A stretch of DNA of 64,000 nucleotides from Pseudomonadota bacterium. Lineage in GTDB: Bacteria > Pseudomonadota > Alphaproteobacteria > Acetobacterales > Acetobacteraceae. Shown piece by piece: positions 44,901-53,723 of this stretch. Position 1 is the stretch's first letter. Every line of letters starts with the position of its first letter. The translations under genes and the position numbers were made by a program. The stretch is taken from positions 33,163 through 97,162 of the forward strand of contig JAKBCH010000002.1 in NCBI GenBank assembly GCA_021808055.1, given 5' to 3'. The notes beneath the pieces are model-generated. The model worked only from the letters and a program-made list of their open reading frames with translations, was not told the origin of the DNA and did not search any database.

Positions 44901-45605
44901 GTGGTGGCTAGGGTGCTTGTCGCTGGTATTTACATGGCGCAATTACCAAACACAGCAGCCCACATAATCCAGGCATTATCAGCCAGCCCGGCACATAAAA
45001 TTGTACAACGCTGGGCCGCATTATCACCCGGTGGCGGTGGCTTTTGTGATCTTCCTTTTACCAAGCTCGTGGTTACGCAACCAACGCCGAAATTTCAACT
45101 TCTCAATCAGCTGACAAAAGATGCCACGGAATTTGACTGGGTCTTTCTATGCGATGATGATGTTGAATTAAGCGTTGATTTCCTGGATCGATTCATCAGC
45201 TTGGCAGAGCGATATGATTTTGCACTCTGCCAACCCGCGCGCACGGTCGATAGTTTTACAGATCATCCCATTGTGCAGATATTACCAGGATTGACCGCAA
45301 GACGAACGAATTTTGTTGAAATTGGCCCGGTTGTTTGTATGCGGCGGGATGCTGCGCGCTTGTTGATGCCATTTGGCGAGACCTCTGGCATGGGCTGGGG
45401 GCTGGATTTTGTTTGGCCCAGAATCCTTGGCGGTGCTGGTTTGCGGCTTGGCATTATCGATGCGACGCCGATCGCGCATCGGTTTCGTCCACCTGCCATT
45501 GGATATGATACAACAAAAGCCCATCGCGAAATGGCGCTGGTGATGGCCAGGCAAGAGCATTTCACGATGGATAAGGCATTCACGGTTTTGGAGGCATATG
45601 CGTGA
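44901..45605 (+). CDS. Glycosyltransferase-like protein with acidic DDD motif
   Basis: 234 residues. FDWVFLCDDDVELSVDFLDRF at about 74-94 has the acidic cluster of GT-A enzymes, and GMGWGLDFVWP with IIDATPIAHRFRPPA near the C-terminus resembles the DUF707-like glycosyltransferase pattern. I cannot name the family with certainty. The GTG at 44901 (or 44904) follows AAGGA. The gene is less GC-rich than the flanking C1 genes and overlaps the next glycosyltransferase, so the two look like an inserted pair. Confidence 0.65.
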   Translation: MVARVLVAGIYMAQLPNTAAHIIQALSASPAHKIVQRWAALSPGGGGFCDLPFTKLVVTQPTPKFQLLNQLTKDATEFDWVFLCDDDVELSVDFLDRFISLAERYDFALCQPARTVDSFTDHPIVQILPGLTARRTNFVEIGPVVCMRRDAARLLMPFGETSGMGWGLDFVWPRILGGAGLRLGIIDATPIAHRFRPPAIGYDTTKAHREMALVMARQEHFTMDKAFTVLEAYA

Positions 45606-46579
45606 AGCCTGAGATTTCCGTGGTTCTGACCACTCATAATGGCGAGAACCGCTTGCCGTTGGTGTTGGAAGGCTTGGCCAGGCAAAATCTGCAGCGATCC
45701 CGATTTGAGATTATAGTGGTGGATGACGGTTCTACCGATCGCACGCCGTGGGTTTTACGCGATTGGCAGAGCCGCCTGACATTGCATAATGTTAGGCAAA
45801 ATCGGGCCGGGATGGCTGCGGCAAAAAGCCTTGGCATTTTTGTTTCGGATGCGGATATTGTCGTATTCCTCGGAGATGACACCGTGCCAGACCCGGATTT
45901 TCTGGTGATGCATCTTGCAGCTCATCTTGCGTCTCCAGAGCAGGCTGTTGCTGTGCTTGGCTATACGAGCTTGCCTGAGGACATCCGGCAGATACCGGTT
46001 ATGTGGTATGCAACAGAAATTGGCTGTGAGTTGTTTTCTTATGTCTGGATGCAACCAGGACAAGATCTTGATTACACCGCTTTTGGCAATGGATGTATAT
46101 CTTGTAAGCGTAGCCTATTGGTTCAGAAAGGCGTGTTTAACCCGATATTGGAATTTAACCCTGCAGATGTTGAACTTGGCTGGCGGTTGCGTCGGCATGG
46201 GTTGCGGGTGATCTACCAACCCCAGGCGCATTCAGTGTTTATGCAAGCATTTACTTTCGATCAGCTTTGTGCGCGATTTTATCAGCAAGGGCATTCGCAA
46301 TTCCGATTTGCACAGCTACACAAGGCGGCTGCAGTTGAAGCGTATTGTGAAATTGTTCCCGCCTTGCAGGAATGGCGCGACCACGGCCAAAGCTACGAAG
46401 CCTATCTGCACAAAGCCAGAGACCTCGACAGCCAGGCCATAGCAGCCAAGCAGGATAAAACACCCGTGGCATTCAGTTTCCAACACAGCCTTGACGAGGC
46501 GTACCGAACGGCATTTTCTTTGTCTCGGGCGAAAGGTGTTGTGGATGCCAAAGCGTCGATTAGCGATCCGCTGAAATAA
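45602..46579 (+). CDS. Family 2 glycosyltransferase
   Basis: 325 residues. GT-A motifs are VVLTTHNGENRLPLVLEGL, FEIIVVDDGSTDRTP, and the metal-binding VVFLGDDTVPDPDFL. Further on, GNGCISCKRSLL and FNPADVELGWRLRRHG, where ED is replaced by DVE, mark the acceptor region. It transfers a sugar from a nucleotide donor to an unknown acceptor at the membrane. The start GTG overlaps the previous stop. Relatively AT-rich DNA suggests recent acquisition together with the previous gene. Confidence 0.85.
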   Translation: MKPEISVVLTTHNGENRLPLVLEGLARQNLQRSRFEIIVVDDGSTDRTPWVLRDWQSRLTLHNVRQNRAGMAAAKSLGIFVSDADIVVFLGDDTVPDPDFLVMHLAAHLASPEQAVAVLGYTSLPEDIRQIPVMWYATEIGCELFSYVWMQPGQDLDYTAFGNGCISCKRSLLVQKGVFNPILEFNPADVELGWRLRRHGLRVIYQPQAHSVFMQAFTFDQLCARFYQQGHSQFRFAQLHKAAAVEAYCEIVPALQEWRDHGQSYEAYLHKARDLDSQAIAAKQDKTPVAFSFQHSLDEAYRTAFSLSRAKGVVDAKASISDPLK

Positions 46580-46888
46580 TGTTCAGCCTCTGCGATACAA
46601 ACGGCCTACCATGTTCAGGGCGAAGATTTCACTTAATCTTGGCCGGATAAACAAAGGCCCAATTTTTTGCAAAGCTTTCCCCCAGGGCGAACGGCCTGCG
46701 GCGGTGTCTGAGTGGCGGAAACGGCCAGGGGTCGAAGGATCACCACATTAAATCAGGTATTTGATTTGCATCTTATTTCGTATATCTTAACGTCGGCACT
46801 CTCTGTGTGAAGGCGCGCAGAGGCGACCAAAATCGCTGGTTGGCACTTGCTCGGCAACCCGTGTTCAAACTGCTTTCGGAGTTTTAAG
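46580..46888. other. 309-base gap carrying a sigma-54-like promoter
   Basis: Non-coding. The second half is AT-rich around 46745-46795. The only clear element is the -24/-12-like site at 46841-46856, listed separately, and the ribosome site GGAG at 46878 for the ferredoxin gene. Confidence 0.6.
46841..46856 (+). promoter_or_regulatory. Candidate sigma-54 promoter for ferredoxin gene
   Basis: TGGCACTTGCTCGGCA carries a perfect TGGCAC -24 block and a GC exactly ten bases after the GG, with GGCA in place of TTGCA at -12. It ends 33 bases before the ferredoxin start, a normal leader length. Confidence 0.5.
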
Positions 46889-47212
46889 ATGCCAAATGTC
46901 GTATATGTAAGCTCTAACGGCTCTCGTAAATCTGTTGCGGTTGAAGAGGGAATGAGCCTCATGGCTGCTGCCGTTGAGCACGGCGTCGACGGCATTGTGG
47001 GGCAATGCGGGGGTAATGCCATCTGCGGAACCTGCCATGTTTACGTCAATCCGGATCAGCTTTCATTGCTGGAGCCGATCTCTGATGATGAAGATGCAAC
47101 GCTGGAAATCGTGGCTGCCGAAAGACGCTCAAACAGTCGGCTGGGCTGCCAGATTTTGATGACGCCGGAACGGGATGGTTTAATTGTCGAGATGCCGGAG
47201 TACCAGCTTTGA
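46889..47212 (+). CDS. Adrenodoxin-type [2Fe-2S] ferredoxin
   Basis: 107 residues. The cluster ligands are Cys40, Cys46, Cys49 (QCGGNAICGTCHVYV) and Cys87 (RLGCQILMT), in the spacing of vertebrate-type and bacterial P450-system ferredoxins. The ATG at 46889 follows GGAG by seven bases; 14 upstream in-frame residues are excluded. It overlaps the reductase gene, so the pair forms an NADH-to-ferredoxin chain. The terminal oxygenase it serves (P450 or Rieske type) is not in the window. Confidence 0.9.
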   Translation: MPNVVYVSSNGSRKSVAVEEGMSLMAAAVEHGVDGIVGQCGGNAICGTCHVYVNPDQLSLLEPISDDEDATLEIVAAERRSNSRLGCQILMTPERDGLIVEMPEYQL

Positions 47213-48447
47213 CACACGATTCCACGATCGTGATTGCTGGTGCCGGCCAGGCGGGGTTCCAGGCGGCAGCGTCTTTGCGCGAGCGGGGGTTTGGCGGCAA
47301 AATTATCCTGGTGGGGGATGAATCCGGTTTGCCATATCAGCATCCGCCATTGTCGAAAGCCTATCTCATGGGCAAGATGGATCGCGCGGCGTTGCGGTTC
47401 CGGCCCGAGGCGTTTTTTACCGATAACGCCATTGAGCGCCGTGCGGGGCTTCGGGTCGGCAAAATTGACCGTGAAGCGCGGCAGGCCGTGCTTCAGGATG
47501 GTGTAACCCTGGCTTATGATCACCTCATACTTGCCCTGGGTGCGCGCAACCGGCCTTTGCCAGTGCCAGGCTTCAGCCTGGATGGCGTGGTGCAGCTTCG
47601 TAACATCGACGATGCGGATATGCTGCGTGGATTCCTGGATACGGGTGGCCGGATTGTGGTCATTGGCGCTGGATTCATTGGGCTCGAATTTGCCAGCGTG
47701 GCGGCAGAGCGCGGCGCAGAGGTGACAGTCATTGAAACAGCCGACAGGCCGATGGCGCGGGTTCTTTCCAAGGAAATGTCCGATTATTTTCGCGCCGCGC
47801 ACGAGGCTCAGGGTATACGGTTCAAATTCGGCGCAACCGCCGCGAAGATTGTGGGCGAAGCCAGGGTGGAGGCCGTTGAGACCAGTGACGGCGCGCGTTT
47901 TCCGGCGGATCTTGTGCTGGTCGGCATAGGGGTGATCCCAAACACGGAAATTGCCGCGGAAGCGGGCCTTGCGGTGGGCAACGGCATCAAGGTGAATGAA
48001 TATCTCACGACGAGCGATCCGTTGATTTCGGCGATAGGGGATTGTGCGCTCCATCCAAACCCTTATGCGGTGAATGGCAGCATAAGGCTCGAATCAGTTC
48101 AGGGTGCCGTGGATCAGGCGCGTTGTGTTGCTGATCGCCTGACTGGTCATCACGTGCCATACGGAAGTTTTCCCTGGTTCTGGAGCGAGCAAGGATCATT
48201 GAGGCTGCAAATCGCCGGGTTGACCCAGCCGCATGACCAGATTGTGGTCCGCAACGCGGATCTGGACGGCAAGGAAGGCTTATCGGTTTATTGCTTCCGT
48301 GCTGGCGAGCTAATAGGCGTGGAATCCGTGAATCGACCGCTTGACCATGCGCTTGCCCGGAAACTTTTGGCCGCAGGCGGAAAGACACCAGAACCGGAAG
48401 ACGTCGCCGAACCGGCGTTTGCACTCAAAAACTGGGAGAAAGCATAA
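47209..48447 (+). CDS. NAD(P)H-dependent ferredoxin reductase (FAD, putidaredoxin reductase type)
   Basis: 412 residues with two dinucleotide-binding motifs: IVIAGAGQAGFQAAASLRE at the N-terminus for FAD and IVVIGAGFIGLEFASVAAERG at about 148-168 for NAD(P)H. LPYQHPPLSKAYL, typical of oxygenase-coupled reductases, and a C-terminal dimerisation-type domain follow. The TTG start at 47209 overlaps the ferredoxin stop as TTGA. It would reduce the ferredoxin encoded just upstream. Confidence 0.88.
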   Translation: MTHDSTIVIAGAGQAGFQAAASLRERGFGGKIILVGDESGLPYQHPPLSKAYLMGKMDRAALRFRPEAFFTDNAIERRAGLRVGKIDREARQAVLQDGVTLAYDHLILALGARNRPLPVPGFSLDGVVQLRNIDDADMLRGFLDTGGRIVVIGAGFIGLEFASVAAERGAEVTVIETADRPMARVLSKEMSDYFRAAHEAQGIRFKFGATAAKIVGEARVEAVETSDGARFPADLVLVGIGVIPNTEIAAEAGLAVGNGIKVNEYLTTSDPLISAIGDCALHPNPYAVNGSIRLESVQGAVDQARCVADRLTGHHVPYGSFPWFWSEQGSLRLQIAGLTQPHDQIVVRNADLDGKEGLSVYCFRAGELIGVESVNRPLDHALARKLLAAGGKTPEPEDVAEPAFALKNWEKA

Positions 48448-48466
48448 AGGCCGGGCTGCGCCCCCT

Positions 48467-48506
48467 GCTGCCTTATCGCGCGCACTAAAAAGCGCGATAA
48501 GGCAGC
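48467..48506. terminator. Hairpin with perfect 15-base stem between convergent genes
   Basis: GCTGCCTTATCGCGC at 48467-48481 pairs perfectly with GCGCGATAAGGCAGC at 48492-48506 around a ten-base loop. It lies between the reductase and the convergent hydrolase gene. There is no long T run, so it may act as a factor-dependent or structural terminator. Confidence 0.5.
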
Positions 48507-48517
48507 TTGCCTCGTGC

Positions 48518-49201
48518 TCAGGCGGTGGGGGGAAGAAAGAACGCCACCGCCTTCTCCACCACTTCCGGCCGGTAGGCGTGCGGGCCGTCATATTCAATAT
48601 ACGTCACGTCGTAACCTGCATCCTTGAGCATCGCTGAATGCTTGCGGCCTGATCGGTCGATTGGAATTTGCTCGTCCTTGGTGCCGTGAGACATGAATAT
48701 GCGGGGCGAACCTTCCTGGCGCTGCACGGTCATGAAGCCGGCTGAAGAAACAACAATATGGGTCACAAACTGCCCGTTGGTTATGCCGAGTGACATCGCG
48801 TAGCTGCCCCCATCGGAATGTCCGGCGAATACGAAATGGTTGGGGTCAAGCGTAAAGCGGTCTGCGACTGCCGCCAGCGTTGTATCAAGCCGCTCACGGT
48901 CCGGCCCGTTGCCGCCGATGACGATATCCCAGGTCGGAAACAGCGATTGCGGCACCAGCAGCAGGAAGCCGTGTTGCTGCGCGTGCGTCTCCAGCATCGG
49001 TAATATTTTTTCGGCACTTCCGCCGCCGCCATGGAACAGCACCACAAGCGGGGTTGGCCGTGCGGGGTTAACGCCCTCTGGCACCACTAGAACGGCGTCA
49101 CGTTCAGTAAACAGGCCGAGATCATGCCGCCCCGGGGGCAGAGGCGGCAGGGTGGGGCGGCGATGGGTGAAATCAAGATGTCCTTGCAGATAATGGTCCA
49201 T
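48518..49201 (-). CDS. Alpha/beta hydrolase, esterase type
   Basis: 227 residues. The nucleophile elbow FAGHSDGGSYA (Ser at about 140) follows the oxyanion-region LVVLFHGGGGSAE. A candidate Asp lies in GTKDEQIPI and the catalytic His in YDGPHAYRPE. The fold is that of phospholipase/carboxylesterases and polyhydroxybutyrate depolymerase-like esterases. No signal peptide, so probably cytoplasmic. Substrate unknown. Confidence 0.83.
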   Translation of the reverse strand: MDHYLQGHLDFTHRRPTLPPLPPGRHDLGLFTERDAVLVVPEGVNPARPTPLVVLFHGGGGSAEKILPMLETHAQQHGFLLLVPQSLFPTWDIVIGGNGPDRERLDTTLAAVADRFTLDPNHFVFAGHSDGGSYAMSLGITNGQFVTHIVVSSAGFMTVQRQEGSPRIFMSHGTKDEQIPIDRSGRKHSAMLKDAGYDVTYIEYDGPHAYRPEVVEKAVAFFLPPTA

Positions 49202-49346
49202 ATTGCCCTCGTGGATCGTCTAACAACAGCTTGATATGCTTACCAAACCATGCGCCCCGCCGATACCCTGGCGCAAGGTTTAGATAATTCAGCCAGATCC
49301 GCGGATAATTAGCGTGTTTTTAAGGGCTGCCGCCTATCGCGCTAGC

Positions 49347-50300
49347 ATGGACATACTGCAAGAAACCCCGTCGGTTCCAGAGGCTGACTGCTGGTCAAGC
49401 TGGATTAATCACGGCCGCGATGGCGGGAACGCGGCCGTGCGGGCGCATGTGGCGGTGCAAACCGCCGCCTTCGCGGAAAAAATTCTGAACCATGTTCAAA
49501 CGCCGCCCGCCAGCATGCTTGATATCGGCAGCGGAGATGGGTTGATGTCCTGGGCGGCTTTGTCCCGCTGGCCGCATGTATACGTAACCATGACGGACAT
49601 TTCACCGGCCCTGCTTTCACAAGCACGAATGGAAGCTGCAAAGCGTGGCGTTGCCAGCCAATGCAACTTCGTGCTTGCCAACGCGGAAACGCTGGAAAGC
49701 ATTGCTGATCATACGCAGGATCTGGTGACCAGCCGTTCCGCTTTGGCGTATGTTGTGGATAAACCAGCTTCCTTTCGTGCGGCGTTTCGTGTGTTAAAGC
49801 CTGGTGGAATATTGAGCATTGCCGAGCCGCTTTTCCGGGAGCAGGCGCTTTCAACAAGCAAATTGCAGGAGGCTGCGTATGCTGAAACGGACAATCCTTT
49901 GCCAGCCTTGCTTCACAGATGGAAAGCGGCACAGTTTGAAAACCCGTTTGATTCTTTGCAGCAAAACCCGATAACCAGCTACACTGAACAAAATTTGCTT
50001 GGCTTTGCCAGCCAGGCCGGGTTTGAAGATTTGCAGATGGAACTGCATGTTGAGGAGCGCCAGGCTCCGCCACGGGGCTGGGAGGTTTTTTGCGCCATGT
50101 CGCCCCATCCGCTGGCGCCGTCCTCGGGGGAAATACTGGCAACCCGGTTTTCAGCGGTGGAACGGCGAATATTGGAGCTGGCCTTGCGTCCGCGCGTTGA
50201 AAAAGGTGAGTTCAATATCACCAGCCGGATGATTTATTTATGCGGCCGCAAGCCAGAAATTCACGTTTTAGAGTCCGATCGCTTGAGCTTGACGCGCTGA
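49347..50300 (+). CDS. Class I SAM-dependent methyltransferase
   Basis: About 317 residues. Motif I is MLDIGSGDGLMSWAAL, followed by VTMTDISPALLSQAR and the motif IV region LVTSRSALAYVVD; FRVLKPGGILSIAEP is the post-motif segment of UbiE-like enzymes. The C-terminal third contains an extra domain ending MIYLCGRKP. The ATG at 49347 gives a natural N-terminus; an in-frame GTG at 49314 is possible. The substrate is unknown and neighbours give no hint. Confidence 0.78.
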   Translation: MDILQETPSVPEADCWSSWINHGRDGGNAAVRAHVAVQTAAFAEKILNHVQTPPASMLDIGSGDGLMSWAALSRWPHVYVTMTDISPALLSQARMEAAKRGVASQCNFVLANAETLESIADHTQDLVTSRSALAYVVDKPASFRAAFRVLKPGGILSIAEPLFREQALSTSKLQEAAYAETDNPLPALLHRWKAAQFENPFDSLQQNPITSYTEQNLLGFASQAGFEDLQMELHVEERQAPPRGWEVFCAMSPHPLAPSSGEILATRFSAVERRILELALRPRVEKGEFNITSRMIYLCGRKPEIHVLESDRLSLTR

Positions 50301-50311
50301 AGTGCGGTGGT

Positions 50312-50366
50312 TGAAAGCGTGAATCGGCCTTTTATTAAAGGTCTGGAGCGCGTTCAGGGCGATGCG
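50312..50366 (+). repeat. Dispersed repeat B, copy 1
   Basis: Shares about 55 bases at roughly 80 percent identity with 58647-58701. Conserved ends are TGAAAGCG and GCGTTCAGGGCGA. The internal stem CCTTT/AAAGG corresponds to CTCTT/AAGAG in copy 2, so two base pairs are changed on both sides. Confidence 0.7.
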
Positions 50367-50530
50367 GTAGCATCACCCTGAAACATATCGCCCTCTAGGT
50401 CGACATCCGACCAAACGGATACGTTTGGTCGGATAAAGTTGCTCGCTTAAACTAGAGAGTTAGAGCGGTTTGCGTGAACCGGCGTGAACGGAAGCCGCTC
50501 TAAATTCGTCCGTCTGAACGGACGAATTTA
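50353..50530. repeat. Four consecutive hairpins in a convergent gap
   Basis: Hairpin 1: TTCAGGG at 50353 with CCCTGAA ending 50382. Hairpin 2: CTCTAG at 50393 with CTAGAG ending 50457, enclosing a perfect 12-base stem ATCCGACCAAAC (50405-50416) with its complement (50423-50434). Hairpin 3: TTAGAGCGG at 50460 with CCGCTCTAA ending 50503. Hairpin 4: TAAATTCGTCCG (50501-50512) with its complement (50519-50530). The ends of hairpin 3 resemble repeat A. Confidence 0.75.
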
Positions 50531-50543
50531 ATGTTATGCGGGC

Positions 50544-52469
50544 TTAAAACTCTTCCATATCTAACGAGTCGGAGCGGCCTGCGCCAGCCACGAGCACAGG
50601 TTTGAACGTGCTGTTAAACCGTTTTGTCGGCTCGCGCCTGCTCGCTGGTGCGGCTGCAGGCTTATAGCCCGCCTCCGGAGTTTCACCAATTTGGAAACGG
50701 GCGGTAAGGCTAACCAATTTCTCGGTTTCTTCGACAAGGCTGTGGCAGGCGGCGGTTGATTGTTCAACCATTGCCGCATTTTGCTGCGTCACCTGGTCCA
50801 TCTGGTTAACAGCGGCGTTCACTTCGTGTAGGCCGGTGGCCTGCTCTTTGGCGGAAGCTGCAATCTGGCGCACGATATTGCTGATTTCACTGATTTGCGA
50901 AACAATCCGCTCCAGCGCCGCTCCGGTTTGGCCGACAAGATCAACCCCCGAAACAACCTGCCGGGTAGATGCCGAGATTAGCGACTTGATCTCTTTTGCT
51001 GCATCGGCGGAACGTTGCGCCAGCGCCCGGACTTCAGAGGCCACAACCGCGAAACCACGCCCGGCATCGCCGGCGCGCGCGGCTTCCACGCCGGCATTCA
51101 GAGCCAGCAAATTGGTCTGGAACGCGATCTCGTCGATGACCCCGATGATATTGCTAATCTGTTGAGAGGATGTCTCGATTTCGCTCATCGCCGCCACGGC
51201 ATCGCGCACCACAACTCCGCTGCGCTCGGCATCTGTCTGCGCTGAGTTTACCACATCATGTGCATGAGATGCGCCCTCTGCCGTACGGCGAACGGTTGCT
51301 GTAATCTCATCCAGCGCAGCCGCGGTTTCCTCAAGGCTTGCCGCTTGCTGCTCTGTCCGGCGGGAAAGATCATCAGCCGCCGACGCAATCTCTCCGGTTC
51401 CGGAACGAATGTTTGAGGTGTTGCTTAAGATAACCTTCATCGTCTGGTGTAGGCGGTCGATGGCATTGTTGAAGTCACCGCGTAGCTTTTCATAATCGGT
51501 GCTGAACGGCTTGTTCAGGCGATAGACCAGATCTCCATCAGCCAGTTTTTCCAGGCCAACGGCAAGGGAGCTAACAACCCTTTCTTGTTCTCGCGCTGCC
51601 GCTTCGCGCTCAATCTCCCGGTGGTGGCGCTCCTCTTCAGCGCGCTGACGTGCGGCTTCCATCTCGCTTTCAAGCCGGGCTTTCGCCAACCCGGCATCTT
51701 TAAATATTTGCACCGTACGCGCCATGCCGCCAATTTCGTCGTGACGGTCGGTTTCAGAAATTTCGACAGCCAGATCGCCTTCCGCCAACCGGCGCATGAG
51801 GCCGGTCATGCGGGTTATCGGCTTGCCGATGGTGCTAATCAGCAGCCAGACCAGCCCGCAGATCACGACCATCATGGTCACCAACGCCACGGTAACGCCG
51901 GTCAGGGCGTCTGTCTTCGCGGTTTTGATGGCCGCGACATGGTTTGCGGCCATCAAGGCCTGATAGGCGAGGTCGTCCTTTATGCGGGCTACGAATATGT
52001 CGTTCAACTGCGCCATGGGGCCGGCGATGAGGGCGTCAGCCGCGGCTGCATTACCAGCAGCAACATCGGCCATCGCCGTTGCCGCATTCTGGTTCAGTTG
52101 CTGAAACGCTGCCTGAAAAGCCTCGCCATCTCCGGTTTCGCGGCCGGGGTCCATCGTTGGCTGATAGATAAGCCAATTGGTGTTGAAAGTGTCCACTCCG
52201 GCCTTCATCCTAGCAACAAGCGTTGCAAATCTGGCCGGATCTTTGGTCAGCACCGCTTCACTGGCAGAGCCAAACAGCCCTGCTTCGGCGCGCTCCATTG
52301 TCTCAATCGGCCTGGTTCCGACGATATTGTTCTCAAGCCCGTAGGCTACCGTCGTCACGAAATCGATCCGCGAGAGCGAAAAAATGCCCAAGCCGATGGT
52401 GAAAAGCAGCACCACGGAAAAAGCGGCTACGAGTTTCGCAAGAATTGACCATCTGGAGAAAAATGACAT
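50544..52469 (-). CDS. Methyl-accepting chemotaxis protein
   Basis: 641 residues. Membrane helix 1 at about 10-30, a periplasmic four-helix domain of about 150 residues, helix 2 at about 190-212 ([17 protein letters not shown]), a HAMP domain, then the signalling coiled coil with the highly conserved hairpin tip [20 protein letters not shown] and [20 protein letters not shown]. The C-terminus ends DSLDMEEF, similar to the acidic-aromatic CheR-tether pentapeptides of alphaproteobacteria. It relays an unknown stimulus to CheA. No other chemotaxis gene is near. Confidence 0.93.
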   Translation of the reverse strand: MSFFSRWSILAKLVAAFSVVLLFTIGLGIFSLSRIDFVTTVAYGLENNIVGTRPIETMERAEAGLFGSASEAVLTKDPARFATLVARMKAGVDTFNTNWLIYQPTMDPGRETGDGEAFQAAFQQLNQNAATAMADVAAGNAAAADALIAGPMAQLNDIFVARIKDDLAYQALMAANHVAAIKTAKTDALTGVTVALVTMMVVICGLVWLLISTIGKPITRMTGLMRRLAEGDLAVEISETDRHDEIGGMARTVQIFKDAGLAKARLESEMEAARQRAEEERHHREIEREAAAREQERVVSSLAVGLEKLADGDLVYRLNKPFSTDYEKLRGDFNNAIDRLHQTMKVILSNTSNIRSGTGEIASAADDLSRRTEQQAASLEETAAALDEITATVRRTAEGASHAHDVVNSAQTDAERSGVVVRDAVAAMSEIETSSQQISNIIGVIDEIAFQTNLLALNAGVEAARAGDAGRGFAVVASEVRALAQRSADAAKEIKSLISASTRQVVSGVDLVGQTGAALERIVSQISEISNIVRQIAASAKEQATGLHEVNAAVNQMDQVTQQNAAMVEQSTAACHSLVEETEKLVSLTARFQIGETPEAGYKPAAAPASRREPTKRFNSTFKPVLVAGAGRSDSLDMEEF

Positions 52470-52602
52470 TTTCGAGGCTTCCCGGGTTATTTATTAGCCC
52501 GGGCGTAGCCCGTAGCATTAAGCTATGATTTCATGAATTTGTTGAGAACTGGTTAAATGTTTTGCGATTGGCAAATCCCCCTTTCATGTTATCCGTCCTC
52601 AT

Positions 52603-53508
52603 ATGCTCATTCGTCAGCTCTCTTATTTTGTTACGCTCGCTAAGGAACGGCATTTCGCCCGCGCGGCGGATGCCTGTCATATCACCCAGCCAACGCTCTC
52701 AGCCGCGATCCGTAAGCTGGAGGAGGATTTAGGCGTCCCCCTGGTGGAGCGCGGGCACAGGTTTGTCGGGCTAACGGCAGAGGGTGAAAAGCTGCTATCC
52801 TGGTCGCGGCAAATTCTCACCGATTATCACAGTTTGCGGGCGGATTTAACGGGCGAACGCAAGGGGTTGGCAGGCGAATTGCGGCTTGGAGTTGTTCCCG
52901 CGGCGCTGCCTTCGGTGGCGTTTATCACCGAGTGCTTCTGCGCCGCCAACCCCGCCGCGACGGTCACCATCCGCTCGATGACATCGCGCGCCATCGCCGA
53001 GGGTCTGGACGCTTTTGAGCTGGATGGCGGCATGACCTACCTTGAAAATGAGCCGCTTAACCATGTTCATCGCGTGCCGCTCTACCGCGAGCGCTACAAA
53101 CTGGCGGTGCCGCAAAGCCATCATCTGGCGGGACAAAAAGAGGTAAGCTGGCTTAACGCCTCAGCGGAACGGCTCATTCTGCTGAGCCAGGATATGCAAA
53201 ACCGGCGGATTATCGACCGGCTGACCGCAACACTGGGCTTTGCGGTTTATCCTACGGTGGTCAGTAATTCCTTCCTCTCGGTCTGCGCGCATCTGCTGCG
53301 CGGGGGCTGGGCCAGCATCGTGCCGCACAGCTTCTTCCATGTGCTGGGGCAACAGCCAGACCTTGCCATTTTGGACCTGATCGACCCCGTACACAGCGAG
53401 ATGATCGGGCTCGTGATCTCCGACCGTGAACCGCGCGGGCCGATGGCCGCCGCCCTCCTGGCTGCCGCCATGGAAGCGGATATCGAGCAGGGCTTCGCCG
53501 GGCTTTGA
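52603..53508 (+). CDS. LysR-family transcriptional regulator, likely of formate dehydrogenase
   Basis: 301 residues. The winged helix at the N-terminus reads LIRQLSYFVTLAKERHFARA and HITQPTLSAAIRKLEEDLGV, followed by an effector-binding domain. This N-terminal pattern is close to the regulators found beside formate dehydrogenase operons (FdsR-like). It reads in the same direction as the NAD formate dehydrogenase 215 bases downstream, so it is the best candidate for its control. The effector is unknown. Confidence 0.88.
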   Translation: MLIRQLSYFVTLAKERHFARAADACHITQPTLSAAIRKLEEDLGVPLVERGHRFVGLTAEGEKLLSWSRQILTDYHSLRADLTGERKGLAGELRLGVVPAALPSVAFITECFCAANPAATVTIRSMTSRAIAEGLDAFELDGGMTYLENEPLNHVHRVPLYRERYKLAVPQSHHLAGQKEVSWLNASAERLILLSQDMQNRRIIDRLTATLGFAVYPTVVSNSFLSVCAHLLRGGWASIVPHSFFHVLGQQPDLAILDLIDPVHSEMIGLVISDREPRGPMAAALLAAAMEADIEQGFAGL

Positions 53509-53723
53509 TAGATACCTCCTATTAATAAGTTAAAAGCTTTCATTGGATTTGCCTTGCGTTCGGGTGTGACTGTGCCGCCGTCCGATGCTGACTCACAAAG
53601 AAACCTTCAGCAATCGGATGAGGATGCGTTGCCACGAAAAACGATAGCAGCCCCATTTGCATGGGTTGTCTGGGTGCTTTTGCTTGCCGCGCGTCTTCCT
53701 CACCCTCTGTTAAGGACGATGAC

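Noticed and set aside
44782..44967. 61-residue open frame upstream of the glycosyltransferase pair
   Set aside because: Overlaps the start of the next gene, lacks a ribosome site and shows no motif.
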